NCBI GenBank assembly: GCA_048013815.1
Contig: CM106585.1
Coordinates: 558,001 to 622,000, forward strand
DNA from: Setoptus koraiensis
Lineage: Eukaryota > Arthropoda
DNA length: 64,000 nt
Direction: 5' to 3'
Positions 1 to 13,027 of this stretch are shown here, piece by piece. The notes under the pieces were generated by a model, which did no database searches, had not been told where the DNA came from, and saw only the letters and a list, made by a program, of their open reading frames with translations. Position 1 is the stretch's first letter; each line of letters opens with the position of its first letter. Position numbers and translations under genes: made by a program.

Positions 1-1538
1 ATAATCAGATAATCACATTGAAGAATTACCCCGCCACCTATGTCTCGCTTGACACACACTCGGCAACACGCTCACAAAGCCATACGCATCCTGTCTGACA
101 GCATTTGTTTCATCGCAATCGACAACTGTCGTCTAGCCGACTGTCGTATGTTATCTGCCACAATTATCTGCTGCACTCCGTACTTTGGCCAGCCTCACTT
201 TTTGGGGCCCGCAGCTCGATCTTTGGCCAGCTTGATCTTTCCGGGTTAGGAAGGTTGGATCACACGTTTGTGCAGCTGCCGCTGCTGAAGGCACCACGGG
301 CCAGCACGAGCAGACAGTTGTCGCCTGCTGGCAAAAGTTGGTGAAAATTAAACTAGACACAACGGCGCTGCCGCCAGTCGCACAATTTCACCTGACACTA
401 ATCTGAGTAAATGTTATTGATGAACTGCCCTTTGTAATAACTGTAAATGTGAGCATTAACAAAAATTTGAGCGCTCCATATCGAAGCAGTTTGTCTTTTC
501 ATTTTATTTTATTTTATTTTTTCATTTCATTCATCAGTTCTTTTACTCTCTTCTTTTTCTCTTTGTATGCGCTTTCGTCCACCAATTCGCAAGCACACAA
601 ACACTAACAGTTGCTCTCTTTAATATTGATCTTTACACGAGAGGCGCCTCTATCTGCCGCTGCCAAAATCTATGGCTTCCTATAGACCATTACGGGCTAG
701 CAGATGTTACATGAGTAGCGATGTTGCGACATTGCCGAGAATTTTTAGCGCCAGAGTAGCGCCAGAGTTGTCGTCGATACCACTACCGTTATCGAGTTGC
801 TATCACCAGCAGCACCATTTCACTGATGATGAGAGAGGCACCATGTTCACAGTTGACCACTCATCAATAGAGATTCGATTAGTCAACTGGAATAGGCCCC
901 TAGTGAGAGATTGATACCACTACAACTTGTAATAAATAATTGGTATGTCCACTAAAGTGTCCATAACTCGCAAAATAATTTTTGTGCAACAAGAGAATGC
1001 ATTTTTGCTGCTGTTGAAAATATTCCGGATGTTTCATGTCTTGAATGTCCCATGAGTCGGTCATGAGTGTCTTGGCTATCGCCAAGCAGGTAGCCAATCG
1101 GCCAATTGATGACACACTCTGACGACTGATAACTCCGATATTGTATCAGTGATATAGTGTCGGAATGGCATTGTTGAAAAAGCCCATGGTGTGTATAGCA
1201 TATTCTTTGGCTTCGCAGCTCGCTTTTGCTCCTATCTGGCAATACCAACAAAAACTAAAACAACAGCAACAACTGATCATCTCTTTGGCACGATTACTCG
1301 ATGGTTGTGGACGAATTCATCATACGCTTTGTGAGGTAAGTGGGCAAGCCATTACAGCCATGTGTAAATATGGACCGGTGGATGTATAGACATTGTGACA
1401 ATTCCGTGTGCATAGACGTAAACAGTTAGCCAGTGATGTGCACCATAGAATCAGACAACATAGAGAAAAGAGGGAGCGTGGGAGTGAGAGAGTGATAACG
1501 AAGAGACATAATAGAGTTAAACTCACATGGGCAAACTC

Positions 1539-1559
1539 ATATCCAGTGTGACTGGATAT
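1539..1559. repeat. Perfect 9-bp inverted repeat (hairpin)
   Basis: The arms ATATCCAGT and ACTGGATAT are separated by GTG. No T-run follows and no gene ends nearby, so a role cannot be assigned. Confidence 0.6.
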
Positions 1560-4500
1560 AAGTTTTGGTCTAAGTGAGTGCACAGGTACACACGGGTGGC
1601 TAGTGAGGAAATGATTTCTTGTCACGTATTTCATCAATTTATTGCAGGTAATAGAATTGAATTTTTATGTTGTGACGCCCTCCACTGCAGCAGCCATGGC
1701 AACAGCAGCAACAGCAGCCAATTCTCAATACGCCAGCCTGGCCAACACGAGAGAGCCCTCATAATAGTTCCGTTCACTAGTAGCCAAAAAGAATTTTTTC
1801 GCCTTGCTTGTCGGAAATTGCAATTTAGTTTCAGACACAAAAGTGAGCAGATCTCGAAATTGATTACTCTTCACACAGCGTGTGACCGTGTCGTCTAAAA
1901 AATCCCTCTCGAATATTTCATTTATTGTCATCAATTAGTGATGCGTTGCAACAAAAACGTGTCCTCACTGGCAGCATCCATGGTCGAAATGAAGGGAAGT
2001 TACAAAAATAATGCGCCAGATTACAGATTACTCGTTCGGTGTTATGCGCATAAAAATCTCGTCAGACGCAATGTTTCGGCATGTTCAACACACTGTCGAC
2101 TTGGATATTGCGACGGAAATGTTGTTGACTATGTGTCAAAACTAGTTATTTCGTTCGAATAAAAATACCTAACATAGTCAATGTTTGTGTGTGTTTGCCG
2201 TGTTGCCATCTACCTTAGGTCAGTTGTTGCTAAATAACGGTTGACTCCTTATAATTTATCATCCGAGCGTCACTACTGCAACTACATGTGTTCACATGTA
2301 ACGTGATTGCGGCGCCTACGACCACAGCCAGGCAAAAAGAGAGAAAAAACAGCTCAGAATACGATTCGATGATGTAACGACGATACAATGACAGAGAAAA
2401 ACAAAAGCAGGCAGCTACAAACTAGGCAGAGAAAAACCTCTCTGCCGTTTCAGGGAGAACGCAATGCTCGAGGTCAAATGATAACAACTGATTTGGGATT
2501 TACCTCTCACTATATGTGATGTGTTTGTGTTTGTTTTCAATTTACGACGACAGCAGCAGCAAAAATAAGGCCCGAACAGTTTTTGTTGTGTCGAATAGCC
2601 AACATGGCGGACAGGTGAATAGGCAAATGGAAAATAGACGCTCTCTGTATCTCTTGAGAATTGTGCCTGAAATGATGAAAATATTGCAGTCACTTTTACA
2701 TCTAACTATATGCGCCAAGTCCCAATTGCCAAGAGCGAGCCCACCAATGACTACTTGTATGCGCCATTCGATCGCAGAGCCCAAAGTTATATATCTGAGG
2801 CCCACACCTTAGTAGTGAAAGCAGCCACAAATAAAAAAACAATTCTTCTCTATCTCGCACATTTTAACCTGGAATGAAGTCCTGTTAGAGATTCGGCTGA
2901 GATTAGAGATATCATTTGGGAGGTAGTTGTTTCCCTCGAGACTGGCGAATTTTATCATTTATCTCTTTGAAAAACATCAGATAAAGCCAACAGAAGGCGG
3001 GAAAGATGCATTTTTTATCAGAACAATGACAACATTTAATGTTGTGCGAATTACATCGCGCATTATAAGTCATTGTAATTGTGTGTCACTTCAATCAACA
3101 CCAATGATGACTAAAATTTGAATCATCTCAATCTATAAACTTACGATATCCCACCACAACAATATTTGTGTTGGGCGCCGTTTCAATCGGAGTTCATTGA
3201 CGCTACAGGGCTTGCGAGAACCTCAATGTTACAGCAAGGAAGCAAAATATGATGAGTGAGCATCTATTTTGACCTAATCAAACATACCTGTAATTTCCTA
3301 TCGACAAATCTTGTTATGTCATTGTTTGTGTGCATGTCATGTGCAAAAACAAGGTTAAATAATGCCTGGCAATTTATCATAAACTCGATTTCCTTCCGAA
3401 CTCTATCTCTCTATCTTTGATGCTTTTACATTCTCGTTTGACCAGCTTCTCTGCCGCTATACGTTGTCCGCGGTAATTCAAATTTGACACCTTAATGCGC
3501 TTGCATTCAGCGTTGGTTTCTCTCTCATCTAGATATCCAACAAATAGTGCAACAGCATCAGTTTTGTTCACCACCGACAACAACTTACGTCAGATTGAAA
3601 TATCTAGCAGAGAATTTCAACTCAACCAACAAAGTTCCATCTAACAAGCTGTAAGCTGGATCAATGGCTCAGCTACCATTCATGTCCTTACCCTTGTACT
3701 GTCTAGTCAATTGTCAATCGACATCCAGCTCCGTTCAATAGAATCAAAACAATCTCGTGTTTATTCTCACCTCTTTTCTTTTCGTGACTCGGCATCTTTG
3801 GATCGAGAGCTTTGGATCGAGAGCTCTGATTCGAGCAACCGATCGAAAGTATTCGCGTTTAGGCTTACAGTTGTAAAGATTATGAAACATGCCAAACAAC
3901 ACAAGAACGACAATAAACAAATTGGATGAGTAAATTTCGCCTTGTTGTTGAGCGTGTCACGGGCAAATCGAACAATTCCTTTATCTGCGTCTCATAGCGA
4001 CCAGGCGTATCAATCTAAACCAGCATCTCAGGGCCGAATGATGGCTGAATTAATGAGAGACACCACAACTCTATTACGAAAAATATCCAGACAACCAGTA
4101 GACACTCTGATGCCACATCAATTGATGAAATTGAAGTCAACTTCAATACTGTAATATCTCTGGTATTTTTCTTACATTACCCTCGATTATATTAAAAGTT
4201 GGGCGATTTATATTCGATAGAAGCCGAGCGTGAGATTCTGGCCGCTATTCGACCTGATCAAGGTCAGACAGGTATTTTTTCTATTGTCGATATTCTGCTG
4301 CACATGTGAGCTACGATTGGTCTAACTTTCCTGCAGCCTTTTCAGATTAATATGCGAAGTAAAATTCAGACATGTTCTCGGGCATGTTCGGTCTGGACAG
4401 AAACTTTCGCAGCCTTTTGGAGAAACATCTCGATTCGGTGCCGATTTTTGTATCCATAGTGATACGGTAATGTAAGATTTAGGGCTAGTTTGCATTATTC

Positions 4501-5739
4501 GACGCATTAAGTGATTGTAGTTGATCGCTTGCGGTCGAGCAATCGGACTACGCTGTTAGGCATCAGATCTTGAGCAATTATATAGGTTCCCAGACGAACA
4601 TTGAGCTGGGATCGACACGGAAACAATTTTATGATGATCCTAACTCGGCTGGGTTTTCAGCAAGAAAAAGTTTTTTCATATTCGTGTGCTTTCTCAGACT
4701 GAGTTCCTATAGCACATATGGAACAAAGAAGCTCGTGTTGGTGAAATCAGAGTGAACGGAATCATACAACAACTCGACAGGATAGTAAAACTAAACAGAA
4801 TCAACGAAAAGAAGCGTTAATTATTTTTTCTCGAGATTAGCCACTGATTCATATGGCCCCAAGATGATTAATGACAGACACGAGCTGGCACTTGTTAACT
4901 TTTCGTTATTTTCCGTGAACCTTAGAGCTTGCCTACTAGGTGGCGCCAGTTACAATTGGCCCAGGCACGAGTACAATAGTTGACGAGAGTACAAGTTTTT
5001 TCTTTCTCATTATCATTACCCATATGTTTTCTATATCTTTGGATATATAACGGGTGTGTTGTATAAGATTGTTTCGCTTATTTCAGATGACTGACCTCTT
5101 TGGATAATGATTTCAGCCAGCACGTGTATAGCATGACTTGTATGGTAGTATATTTTTCGTGTCAGATTGAATCCCTTCCGGCACGACGAGACAAGTTTTA
5201 TTTCGGTGTCCAGTGGTGCACGATGGGACCGATCAGATGGTAATTGTTTCTGGTTAAGTCATGATGATAACTTGGTCATTTAGTAAGTGAGTAAAATGGT
5301 GATAAGAATAGATGATTGCCCGCTGAGACCGTTGACCATTGGCGACCGCTAAGCTCATTGTTTTCTATCAATGTTTCGTTGCTTTTGTATTAAGAGTTGG
5401 CAAGATTAATTAACTTCTGACCATGGCACCGAAATTGATGACACGCACACTGAGTGCCACTTACACTAACAAGTGTCTTGACAACAATCCCTTGGCGACT
5501 TGGATTGGTCACTGGTCACCGGAATCAAATTAAGTCAACTTTAATTTGATTTTAGTGATATTGAGCGCGTCGCTTTTGTCCATACATTTGCAATAGAAGG
5601 GGCTAGTGCTTTTGCAAGCAGCTACGATCATTATAGAGGAACAAAGAAAAAGAAATAACGAGTTTCTTGAAGAGTTGAATGAATCGTCTGACTGATATTG
5701 ACAGTAAAATTGCATTCGCCATGTCGGAGCAACAGTAAC

Positions 5740-5765
5740 AATGACAACAACAACGACAACGACAA

Positions 5766-5801
<36 letters not shown>
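5740..5801. repeat. AAC/ACG-rich microsatellite
   Basis: The stretch starts as mixed ACA/ACG triplets and becomes a pure AAC run. Read on the minus strand it gives artefactual poly-Val, poly-Cys or poly-Leu frames. Confidence 0.9.
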
Positions 5802-5803
<2 letters not shown>

Positions 5804-7057
5804 GTGGACACAACCACCACTACCAGTGACAAGGTGATTAATGGCTTTGGCTTGTATAACAATGATACAAGATTCGCACAAGTTTCAAAAGTTAAATAAA
5901 ACAGCGAGACACTGTTACGCGACTACATGAGTATGATGTTGTTAGATTGTTGTCTCTTGGTGTTGTCGATATTGCCTGGCCAAAAGCGTCCATTGCAAAC
6001 TATACTATGCAGTGGGCGTGTGTGAGGCCCGAGACACAAAGCGTGGTGTATGTGGTTTTGGGCCAATGTGCACACAACTTTTAGGGACATTATGACAGTT
6101 TTGGGAGCCCCAAATATTTATGCCATACGCTGACAGTGTGTGTTGTTATGCAACTAAAAAATTGCCTCTAGTGTGGCCATAGCAAATGGTGGGTATTGAT
6201 CAATTGCGTGGTGGCTACACGTACACGTTAGAGCACGTGACTCAGCTGAGCACACATAGTGGTGACAGTTAGTGTTGTTGTTGACAAAAGGAAATTGAAC
6301 TTGACTCCATGTGTTTGTTATAAAGACACGTCTATCGCATAACGGACCGATAACCGGTGCTCACCAAGTCGCCTCAATGTTGATCTGGTGGCCAGATCTG
6401 GCTGGTTTTTATGCAGGCATCCCTATGGTCAGTGCCATTAGTTGTGTATGTGTTTGAACATTGAACTCTCTTGCCAAATATCTTTATTTCTGTATTTTGA
6501 GCAAGCTAGAGCGCGTTTGTTTTGGCCAAAGTGACACACAATCGCAGAGCCAATAGGCACAGCGACCATATAAACATATGATATTCAGAACAAGTGCTAG
6601 TTTTGTGGTTGACATCATTGTTGTTGCCATCATTTGCATATCATTTACTTTAACAAAACAAACACAAGCACATGTAATGATAGTGGTCATGTTTATAGAC
6701 TAATACCAAATGTACCCAAGTGGGCAAGCTAACAAGTGGCGTGCGGCAAAGTATTGCGACTAGGCCCCGCTTTTAACATGCTCGATAGCCAAAAAACTGA
6801 CCACTAAATACAGCCTGTCACTGTGGAGCATCAGTCAGCGGGTTGACATGGTCATTATTATTATAATCATAGTGCAAGTGTCCTTGATCGTGTCATGGTC
6901 ACCCAATGGAATGGCTAATGACAAGACTCAATTGTTGGCGAGTCTCTGTGCCAACATGATTATAATCAACGGTCGATGGTGACGATTTTGTCGGATTTGT
7001 AACGGGCCAATTACTGGTGAGCGACTTTAATATCAACATACAGACACTTTTACTAAT

Positions 7058-7078
7058 CACACACACACACACACACAC
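7058..7078. repeat. CA dinucleotide microsatellite
   Basis: About ten CA units in a row. Confidence 0.9.
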
Positions 7079-7488
7079 TCACTCAAACTTGCTCGGCTTC
7101 CAATTTGGCACAAATGAAAATGCGAATTCTCTGGTGCAATTCATATTGGTGAGATAATTCCGTTGGCATTTAGAACGGACTAGTAGACGCGTATCGAGTA
7201 GGCAAAAAGTGACATGTCAAACAGTTTCTAATAGCGTCAGATTTGTTTGTTGTTCTGGTGTCAGGTGCTATATGGCCTAAATTACCGCGACTACTACTCG
7301 ATAAGCTCATTTATATGTCGCTAGTGTCGCTAGAGTTGCTTGTGTCGCAGTGACAGTTGCAACTCGAGACCAGTTGACGCGCCTAGGCAGTCTGCTCATT
7401 ATTGGCAAATAAATTGTGTGCCAGGAGGGACACAAATAATAATTGTGTGCTTTGTTATTATCTAGAGCTTACAGCTAATTCACCATTA

Positions 7489-7625
7489 CAGATGTGTATG
7501 GATATCCGGGCCGAATAATCGATTCGAACCGGATCCGAGAAAATAAGCGATTATCCATATATATTCGTCTGAGCTGGATATTGGGCGGAGAGTATCCGTT
7601 CATGGATAAATTTAGCGCACCCCTA
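7489..7625. mobile_element. Possible short hAT-like non-autonomous element
   Basis: The left end begins CAGATGTG and the right end, read inward, begins TAGGGGTGCGC. Both resemble the (C/T)AGnGGTG ends of hAT transposons. The inside is rich in GGATATCC/CCGGATCC words, a pattern seen in some hAT MITEs. Expected 8-bp target duplications are not clean: similar ACCATTA and ACCATAA words lie beside the two ends but not at matching distance. There is no transposase. The call rests on end similarity only. Confidence 0.25.
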
Positions 7626-9448
7626 TTTACCATAATCAGCTATTTGCCCGTCTTGTGTGTGTATAAATTGAGACTTGAAGCGACTTGTTAGTTTCATGCT
7701 CGCTGGTGACTGAATTGTAAGGGCATTCATTAGTTTGGCATGACACAACAATGATACCGATCATTGATTAACCTATGAAATCCGCTTAATTTCATTCATA
7801 ATTAGTTTACTCGTGACTACTTGTCAGTGCCGTTTCTAGTTAGACTAGACAGCCAGATAGCTAGTTTGTAGTTAGCCAGTTTGTACTAAAAACTCGATTT
7901 GTCCATCTGTCTCTTTGTAGTTAGACTAACTGGAGTAACGAGGCGAATTGTGGGAGTAAAGTCAGCGGGGTGCCGGAGCAGTTAATGAACAAGTGCAAAC
8001 TTTTGATAAGTTGTCACATGTGTGATGGCATGCAATATAGTAATAGTGATACCAATGATCACTTGACAGTAGTTATATCATGCTAAAACATTTGAATATC
8101 CCAGATTCGAGCTATATATTAATGCTAAAAATAAAAATCTTCGCATATCACTGGAATATCATTGGAAATTGAGGTTTTCCCGCTGCATGTTTTAACGAGA
8201 CAAAACTATTTTCGGTGTAGACATAATAACATATTATATGTTGCTGTGTGCGTTTTTTCCAAGGGCCTCTAGTCGATTTCTTTCTAAGTCGCCAGGGCGG
8301 CGCACTTAGGTTCTCATGTGCATTGTGAGTGAGAGCAGCAATTTGATATGGTGAACTGCCAATGGTGAACTGTGGTTAGCTCGGTGAGGCTCTGTAGTTG
8401 AAACATTTATCGATACACTCTGTGGCCGGTCGTGCGTTGAGCTGGCTCGCTACGCCCCTGACGGAGGAAAAAAGCTACCGGCGGGCTATCGGCAACAAAA
8501 CACACAGTAGGTATAATAAGGATACTTGTCACAACAGTAATCAGTCAGTCAGTCTTTTTTGACCGAGACTCACGACATTAGATGCCTCATCGTTTTTCTA
8601 TATTCTATCATTAGTTAGATTCACTATTACGTATTATTATTGCTGTTGTTATTAGTACAGGGCTGCTTAGGTGACCTATGTTGCGTAATATTGAAAAGCA
8701 CGCTGCTGGTTGTTGTTGTCGAAGGAAGAATTTGTCATTTGACAGGCCGAGCCACAGTCGATTAGCAAGAGCATAGGACAAGAAACAAGTCATTTGCATA
8801 TAGCGACAAGCGCATTTGCAGTTGTAGGTTGTTGCCTGTTTGGCGGCGCCAGTGGCGCAACAAAACGACAACAATAATTACACAATAAATGACGTTATTG
8901 TTTATCCTCTTTCAACTCTCTCTCTCTCCCTCTCTTTACATGACTTGCCAATGTCTGGCTGCTGGCTAGTCGTTGGTGCAAGAGCTCTAATAGGCTTTTT
9001 TACATGCTTGTCTGGCCTCACTTGCATTTTATCTTCGTTACTCTGCTTGCTTGCACAGCTTGTTAGTTGTTCTCTAGTTATAAGTATTTATCAGCCCACC
9101 ATTGGTGACACATTATGATTATACGTCCTAAGCCTGGCTGATTAGTCGCACTTATAATTTAGTTTACATGTAGTATGTATTACCTTTGCTGTTACCGTTA
9201 GCCAACAAGAACCTGGTGTGTTTATCACATGGACTGTCAGCGCCCTCTTTTGATCAAACACAAAATAATAATAGTAATAATGATAATGTAACACAAATGG
9301 TGACTATCTTTTTCACGCGCAAGATCCTCTTGAATTCTTGTTATTAGTAGTATACTTACAACATCATGGTCAACTAACTACACGCGTCCCCGAGCACCCA
9401 TGTAAATAAATGAAAAGTAGATCATTAAACCAACTTGTTTGTTCAGAG

Positions 9449-9477
9449 ATCATCATCATCACCATCATCATCATCAT
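9449..9477. repeat. TCA trinucleotide microsatellite
   Basis: ATC/CATC repeats with one ACC interruption. Confidence 0.85.
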
Positions 9478-9970
9478 GGCAGAAACGCGTGAATTTATTA
9501 ACCTTCAGTGTTTAAATATCTAGGTATTTACGTATGAATAGATCAAGTCGATAATAATAATGGCTTACTAATGATTACTATTACCATCAAACTTGCATCA
9601 GACTTGCATGTAATGCTGTTCAGCTTAACAGTTTATTGATCTAATAATAACAACAACAGTTAGTGTGTATTTATAAAGGTGTAACGTTATAAACAGGCAA
9701 ACAATGTACAAAATTAGTTAGTCATTGTCAATTTATCATCGCTACACTTTGACTAGTGATTACAGTTACAGTGTATTATTATGTAATGAGTGTTTGTGCA
9801 GATACAACTGTTCACCTGAGTCAATCAACATCATACATGTAATTTAAGGACGACACCATGTTGACTTATGCACATCACAACACAAACTTTACTCTCAAGT
9901 CGACTAACAACTCAACAGTAAACACCTTGCCCGGTTGGCTACACACCTTGATAGTAATAAGTTGATTTTA

Positions 9971-11158
9971 TTAACCTACAACATATTGTTGTTGTCGTTG
10001 TTGTTGCAAATTTGACACAAACAACAATTGGTAGACGTGATCAATTGGCAGCGCTTGCTCTTCGGCATTTAAGTGAAAGGTGCCGTTGATGACACATTCT
10101 TTCTTCATCCTTGATTGAATAGAAACGGTGCGCGCAACTCCTTTAGTTTGCTTCATCAACTAAGTGACAAACACACATATACTTTGTGCAATATGAACTA
10201 TATATACAGTATTTATTAAATGACGTAACAACCGGTAGTGTGACAGGTACGCTTTTCAGTCAGCCTCAACAAACACAAAGCAACGTGACAATTGCTCAAA
10301 TTAACCTGGCCTAATAACCAACGGCCAATGTTGTTCACTTCATCCAAGTTTAGCTCAGTTTGGTTGGTGAGGCCAGAAATAGGTCGAAATCGATCTATTT
10401 GCATCAAGAAATTGGTTGCTCTATCTGGTTGGCTTTTGTCACTTATGTCTATCGATTTTGCAGCAGCCAATGCGTTATCTGTGATGATAGGGTCGCAAGA
10501 TTGATGCACTGGCATCATGAATGCAGCTTGTTTGCCATGGCAAGCGCATCATTTAAATAATACGAAACAATAATCCACTGATAGATTGAATCAATTGAAC
10601 AACAAAAACTTGTAATAGTTTTCATATTTATTTTTACCCATTTGCGAGAAACTATGATGAGGTGAAAATGCTTGTTTACGTCTGAAATGAATTGTTGCAC
10701 AAGTCGCACAAAAGTCACATCGTTATGGCTATTATTTTTGTTATTATTATTGTTATCGTAACTATTATTAGGCCGCGATGGATCTATAGCGACGTTCGCG
10801 AGTCGCGACACATTTGACTAGAGCTTGTCGGTGTGGCTGTCACACACGTTTCAATGCTGATGCGGCGTGACTTATGAGTTATCTCAATCAGACTTGGTCG
10901 GTTTGAACTGTGTCTAGAACTACAACCATTGTTATATTCGTCGAATCTAATGGGCAAACTAGCTAGACGCAAATAACTTGGCCTGGTGCGTGACTTGCTG
11001 CGAATTTGAAAGACAATAAACAATAGACAGCAACACATAACGCTTGCTTTTTGAACAATTATTGTATATATATTATATACATATCCGTGCGACATACAAT
11101 CCGCGAAACAATCTGTGTGACTAGAAATTTTTAAGTCCAAATCAATTGTTCTCGGCAC
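9971..11158 (-). other. Minus-strand chain of open frames, possible unrecognised gene
   Basis: Four minus-strand frames follow one another (about 11158-10784, 10811-10515, 10518-10216, 10159-9971). The last opens just after an acceptor-like stretch (pyrimidine-rich, ending CACTTAG at 10160) and its stop overlaps AATAAA, which suits a terminal exon of about 62 codons. The preceding 100-codon frame starts with ATGATG at 10518. No domain, signal peptide or clean donor was found and the frames are compositionally unremarkable, so this may be chance. Confidence 0.2.
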
Positions 11159-11944
11159 TTTGCAGTGTTTTGTTCTGTAAATCTAGCTGTCTCACAAATT
11201 TAGTTCTAGTTTGTTTGTTATTATGTAATGCCTGTGGTGCCATTGCAAGTCAGTTTATCGAGCGCTACTAACAACTGTCCACAACAATGTTTGCCAAACA
11301 CATGCATTCATCCCTCTGACTGATGATGCTCCTCATACATTATGTAATGTACAAGTCTGACTGAGTTTATAGACCAGGCCGGGCCAGATTGACATTTACT
11401 ACGTGACCTGAATAGTGTATAATGAATAGAAAGGAAGCGGGGGCGACATTAACTGATGATCTCGCCGCGACATCCAGACGCATAAAAAGCGGAGGAAATC
11501 ATAGACAAACGCACAACTTGCACACGAACACAGTCGACAAAACCCGGCATTCTTGTGACTTTATGCCAAGGCACTTATTATTATAATCCTATTAGTAAAT
11601 ATTTATTATTGCCCAATATTATTTATCAACCGGCCGATAAGTTGGAACGACAACAGACGACACGAGTAACACTTTTTCTCAACAATTCAACTGAACTCGA
11701 AGCTGATCCATCGACACAAGCGCCATTTGCAGTGAGTGTGTCGAGAGCATCATGACACCAGATTTATAACTATAACTCCCACTATTTTTGTCCTCCTTAT
11801 CCCGTTATCGTCGTGCCCCCAGATGCCGGATTACTGTTTTTGAGACAATTTTCGGCTTTTTGCATTTTCGCTTTTTCTCTATTCCTATTTTCGGTTCCTC
11901 TGTTCGCCTATTTCAAATCGTCGGAAAACTGACATTTTCAATTA
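11159..11944. other. Non-coding stretch 3' of the secreted-protein gene
   Basis: No supported gene. The stretch is AT-rich with scattered short frames on both strands. Confidence 0.5.
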
Positions 11945-13027
11945 TCAGTTTCTCGACTTGCCAAATCGAATGGACAGAACCAGATCGCTGATCTGGTAGG
12001 CCAAGTACCAATACTCAACTAATTGGCTCTTGCTCAATAAACTGTCGTAGCGCTCTTTAAATCGCTGAAAAGAGTCATCATTATCTGTATCTGTATTGGC
12101 ATTCAGCATGCGCGTTGCCAAGTTCAATACGCCAAATATTGGCTCTAATTGCTGTTTCAAATCTCTGGCAAATTTATGGTGCGGCTGCTCGCGCTCAATA
12201 TCCGCTTGAGTTAAATTATCGTCGTTCACTTTATCTATTGATTTGTTTCTCTTGTAGACAGACACAACATATTTGGCTAACTTTGACATCACTTCTCTGG
12301 GTTGTTCGTCGTATTGGCGCAAAAATTGGCGCAAATTCTCTGTTTCGTCACAATCGAATGGCTCAGAATCGGCCACTTCCGATGCCAAATTTTGGTATTG
12401 GCAAGCAGATAACAGATTGCACATTTCCGATTGTAAGCGCTCCATTTTGGGTGTCAGTTGATAGTCTGGTACGCCATTGTTCTTTATTTGTTGGTAAAAG
12501 CTAAAATCCATAGAGTCATTGGAAATACGCGCAAACACTTTCTCTGCCAAACCCTGCAAATGATTCCACACAATTGCTTTCAAGAATCCAATAACAGTTG
12601 GCTTAGTTAATAGCTTGAATCGTTCGTCGCCATTACGCCACAATCGGTCTATATTTTTCATTGCCTCTAATGTTTGTCCGCTTTTATAAAAAGCATTATA
12701 TAATTTTTTGACGGGCTCTATATCAAACTCATAGCTTGCATAAGCATAAATTGGCGAGCTGATCAATGGCGTATTGGGTCGTTTAGATTTCGTTCTAATC
12801 TCCTGATTATATTGGGGTAATTTGTTCTGAAAGAACGCTTCGAATTCTGCGTAAGTTTCAAAATGAAACCCATTACTAAACTTCTCACTAATATATTGGC
12901 CCTCTTTATCCAATTCCGTTGTCGACTGTTCTGTTGGGCCCGTTTCGGCGGCCCAAATGCACAGAGACGATGAACTCAGCATGATCATCATCATCATGCT
13001 AACGTACCCTAATTTTGTTTGCAGCAT
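11945..13027 (-). CDS. Unrecognised secreted protein, 360 aa
   Basis: A single uninterrupted frame from ATG at 13027 to a stop at 11945. The ATG chosen is the first in frame; it is followed by a Met-rich hydrophobic stretch ending in Ser/Leu/Cys-Ile-Trp-Ala-Ala, which reads as a signal peptide of about 30 residues. The mature part is mainly charged and helical-looking, with only two Cys in one short segment and one more later, and no membrane segment. It ends in SIRFGKSRN, so a Gly-Lys lies after Arg-Phe near the C terminus. I recognise no family and give no function. It is divergent from the GPCR gene to its right, with 1.2 kb between the two ATGs. The frame and signal peptide are seen; secretion is inferred. 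Confidence 0.7.
   Translation of the reverse strand: MLQTKLGYVSMMMMIMLSSSSLCIWAAETGPTEQSTTELDKEGQYISEKFSNGFHFETYAEFEAFFQNKLPQYNQEIRTKSKRPNTPLISSPIYAYASYEFDIEPVKKLYNAFYKSGQTLEAMKNIDRLWRNGDERFKLLTKPTVIGFLKAIVWNHLQGLAEKVFARISNDSMDFSFYQQIKNNGVPDYQLTPKMERLQSEMCNLLSACQYQNLASEVADSEPFDCDETENLRQFLRQYDEQPREVMSKLAKYVVSVYKRNKSIDKVNDDNLTQADIEREQPHHKFARDLKQQLEPIFGVLNLATRMLNANTDTDNDDSFQRFKERYDSLLSKSQLVEYWYLAYQISDLVLSIRFGKSRN

Larger units (their letters stand above)
1..9970. other. Gene-free stretch, mostly plain intergenic or intronic DNA
   Basis: No open frame here has a recognisable domain, a signal peptide with plausible splice sites, or codon use like the real genes further right. The frames present are short and overlap on both strands. 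The stretch holds microsatellites (AAC near 5770, CA near 7060, TCA near 9450), small local tandem duplications (an 11-base unit at about 747-768 and a 14-base unit at about 3797-3825), a perfect hairpin at 1539-1559 and a possible hAT-like fragment at 7489-7625. It could be regulatory DNA or a long intron of a gene outside the window. Confidence 0.6.

Noticed and set aside
5530-5881. Poly-Val, poly-Cys and poly-Leu frames
   Set aside because: All are readings of the AAC microsatellite in different frames.
10784-11158. 124-codon minus-strand frame with a Cys-rich hydrophobic segment
   Set aside because: No early ATG and no domain; retained only as part of a weak exon chain.
12115-12504. 129-codon plus-strand frame
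   Set aside because: Antisense shadow of the 360-residue secreted-protein gene.
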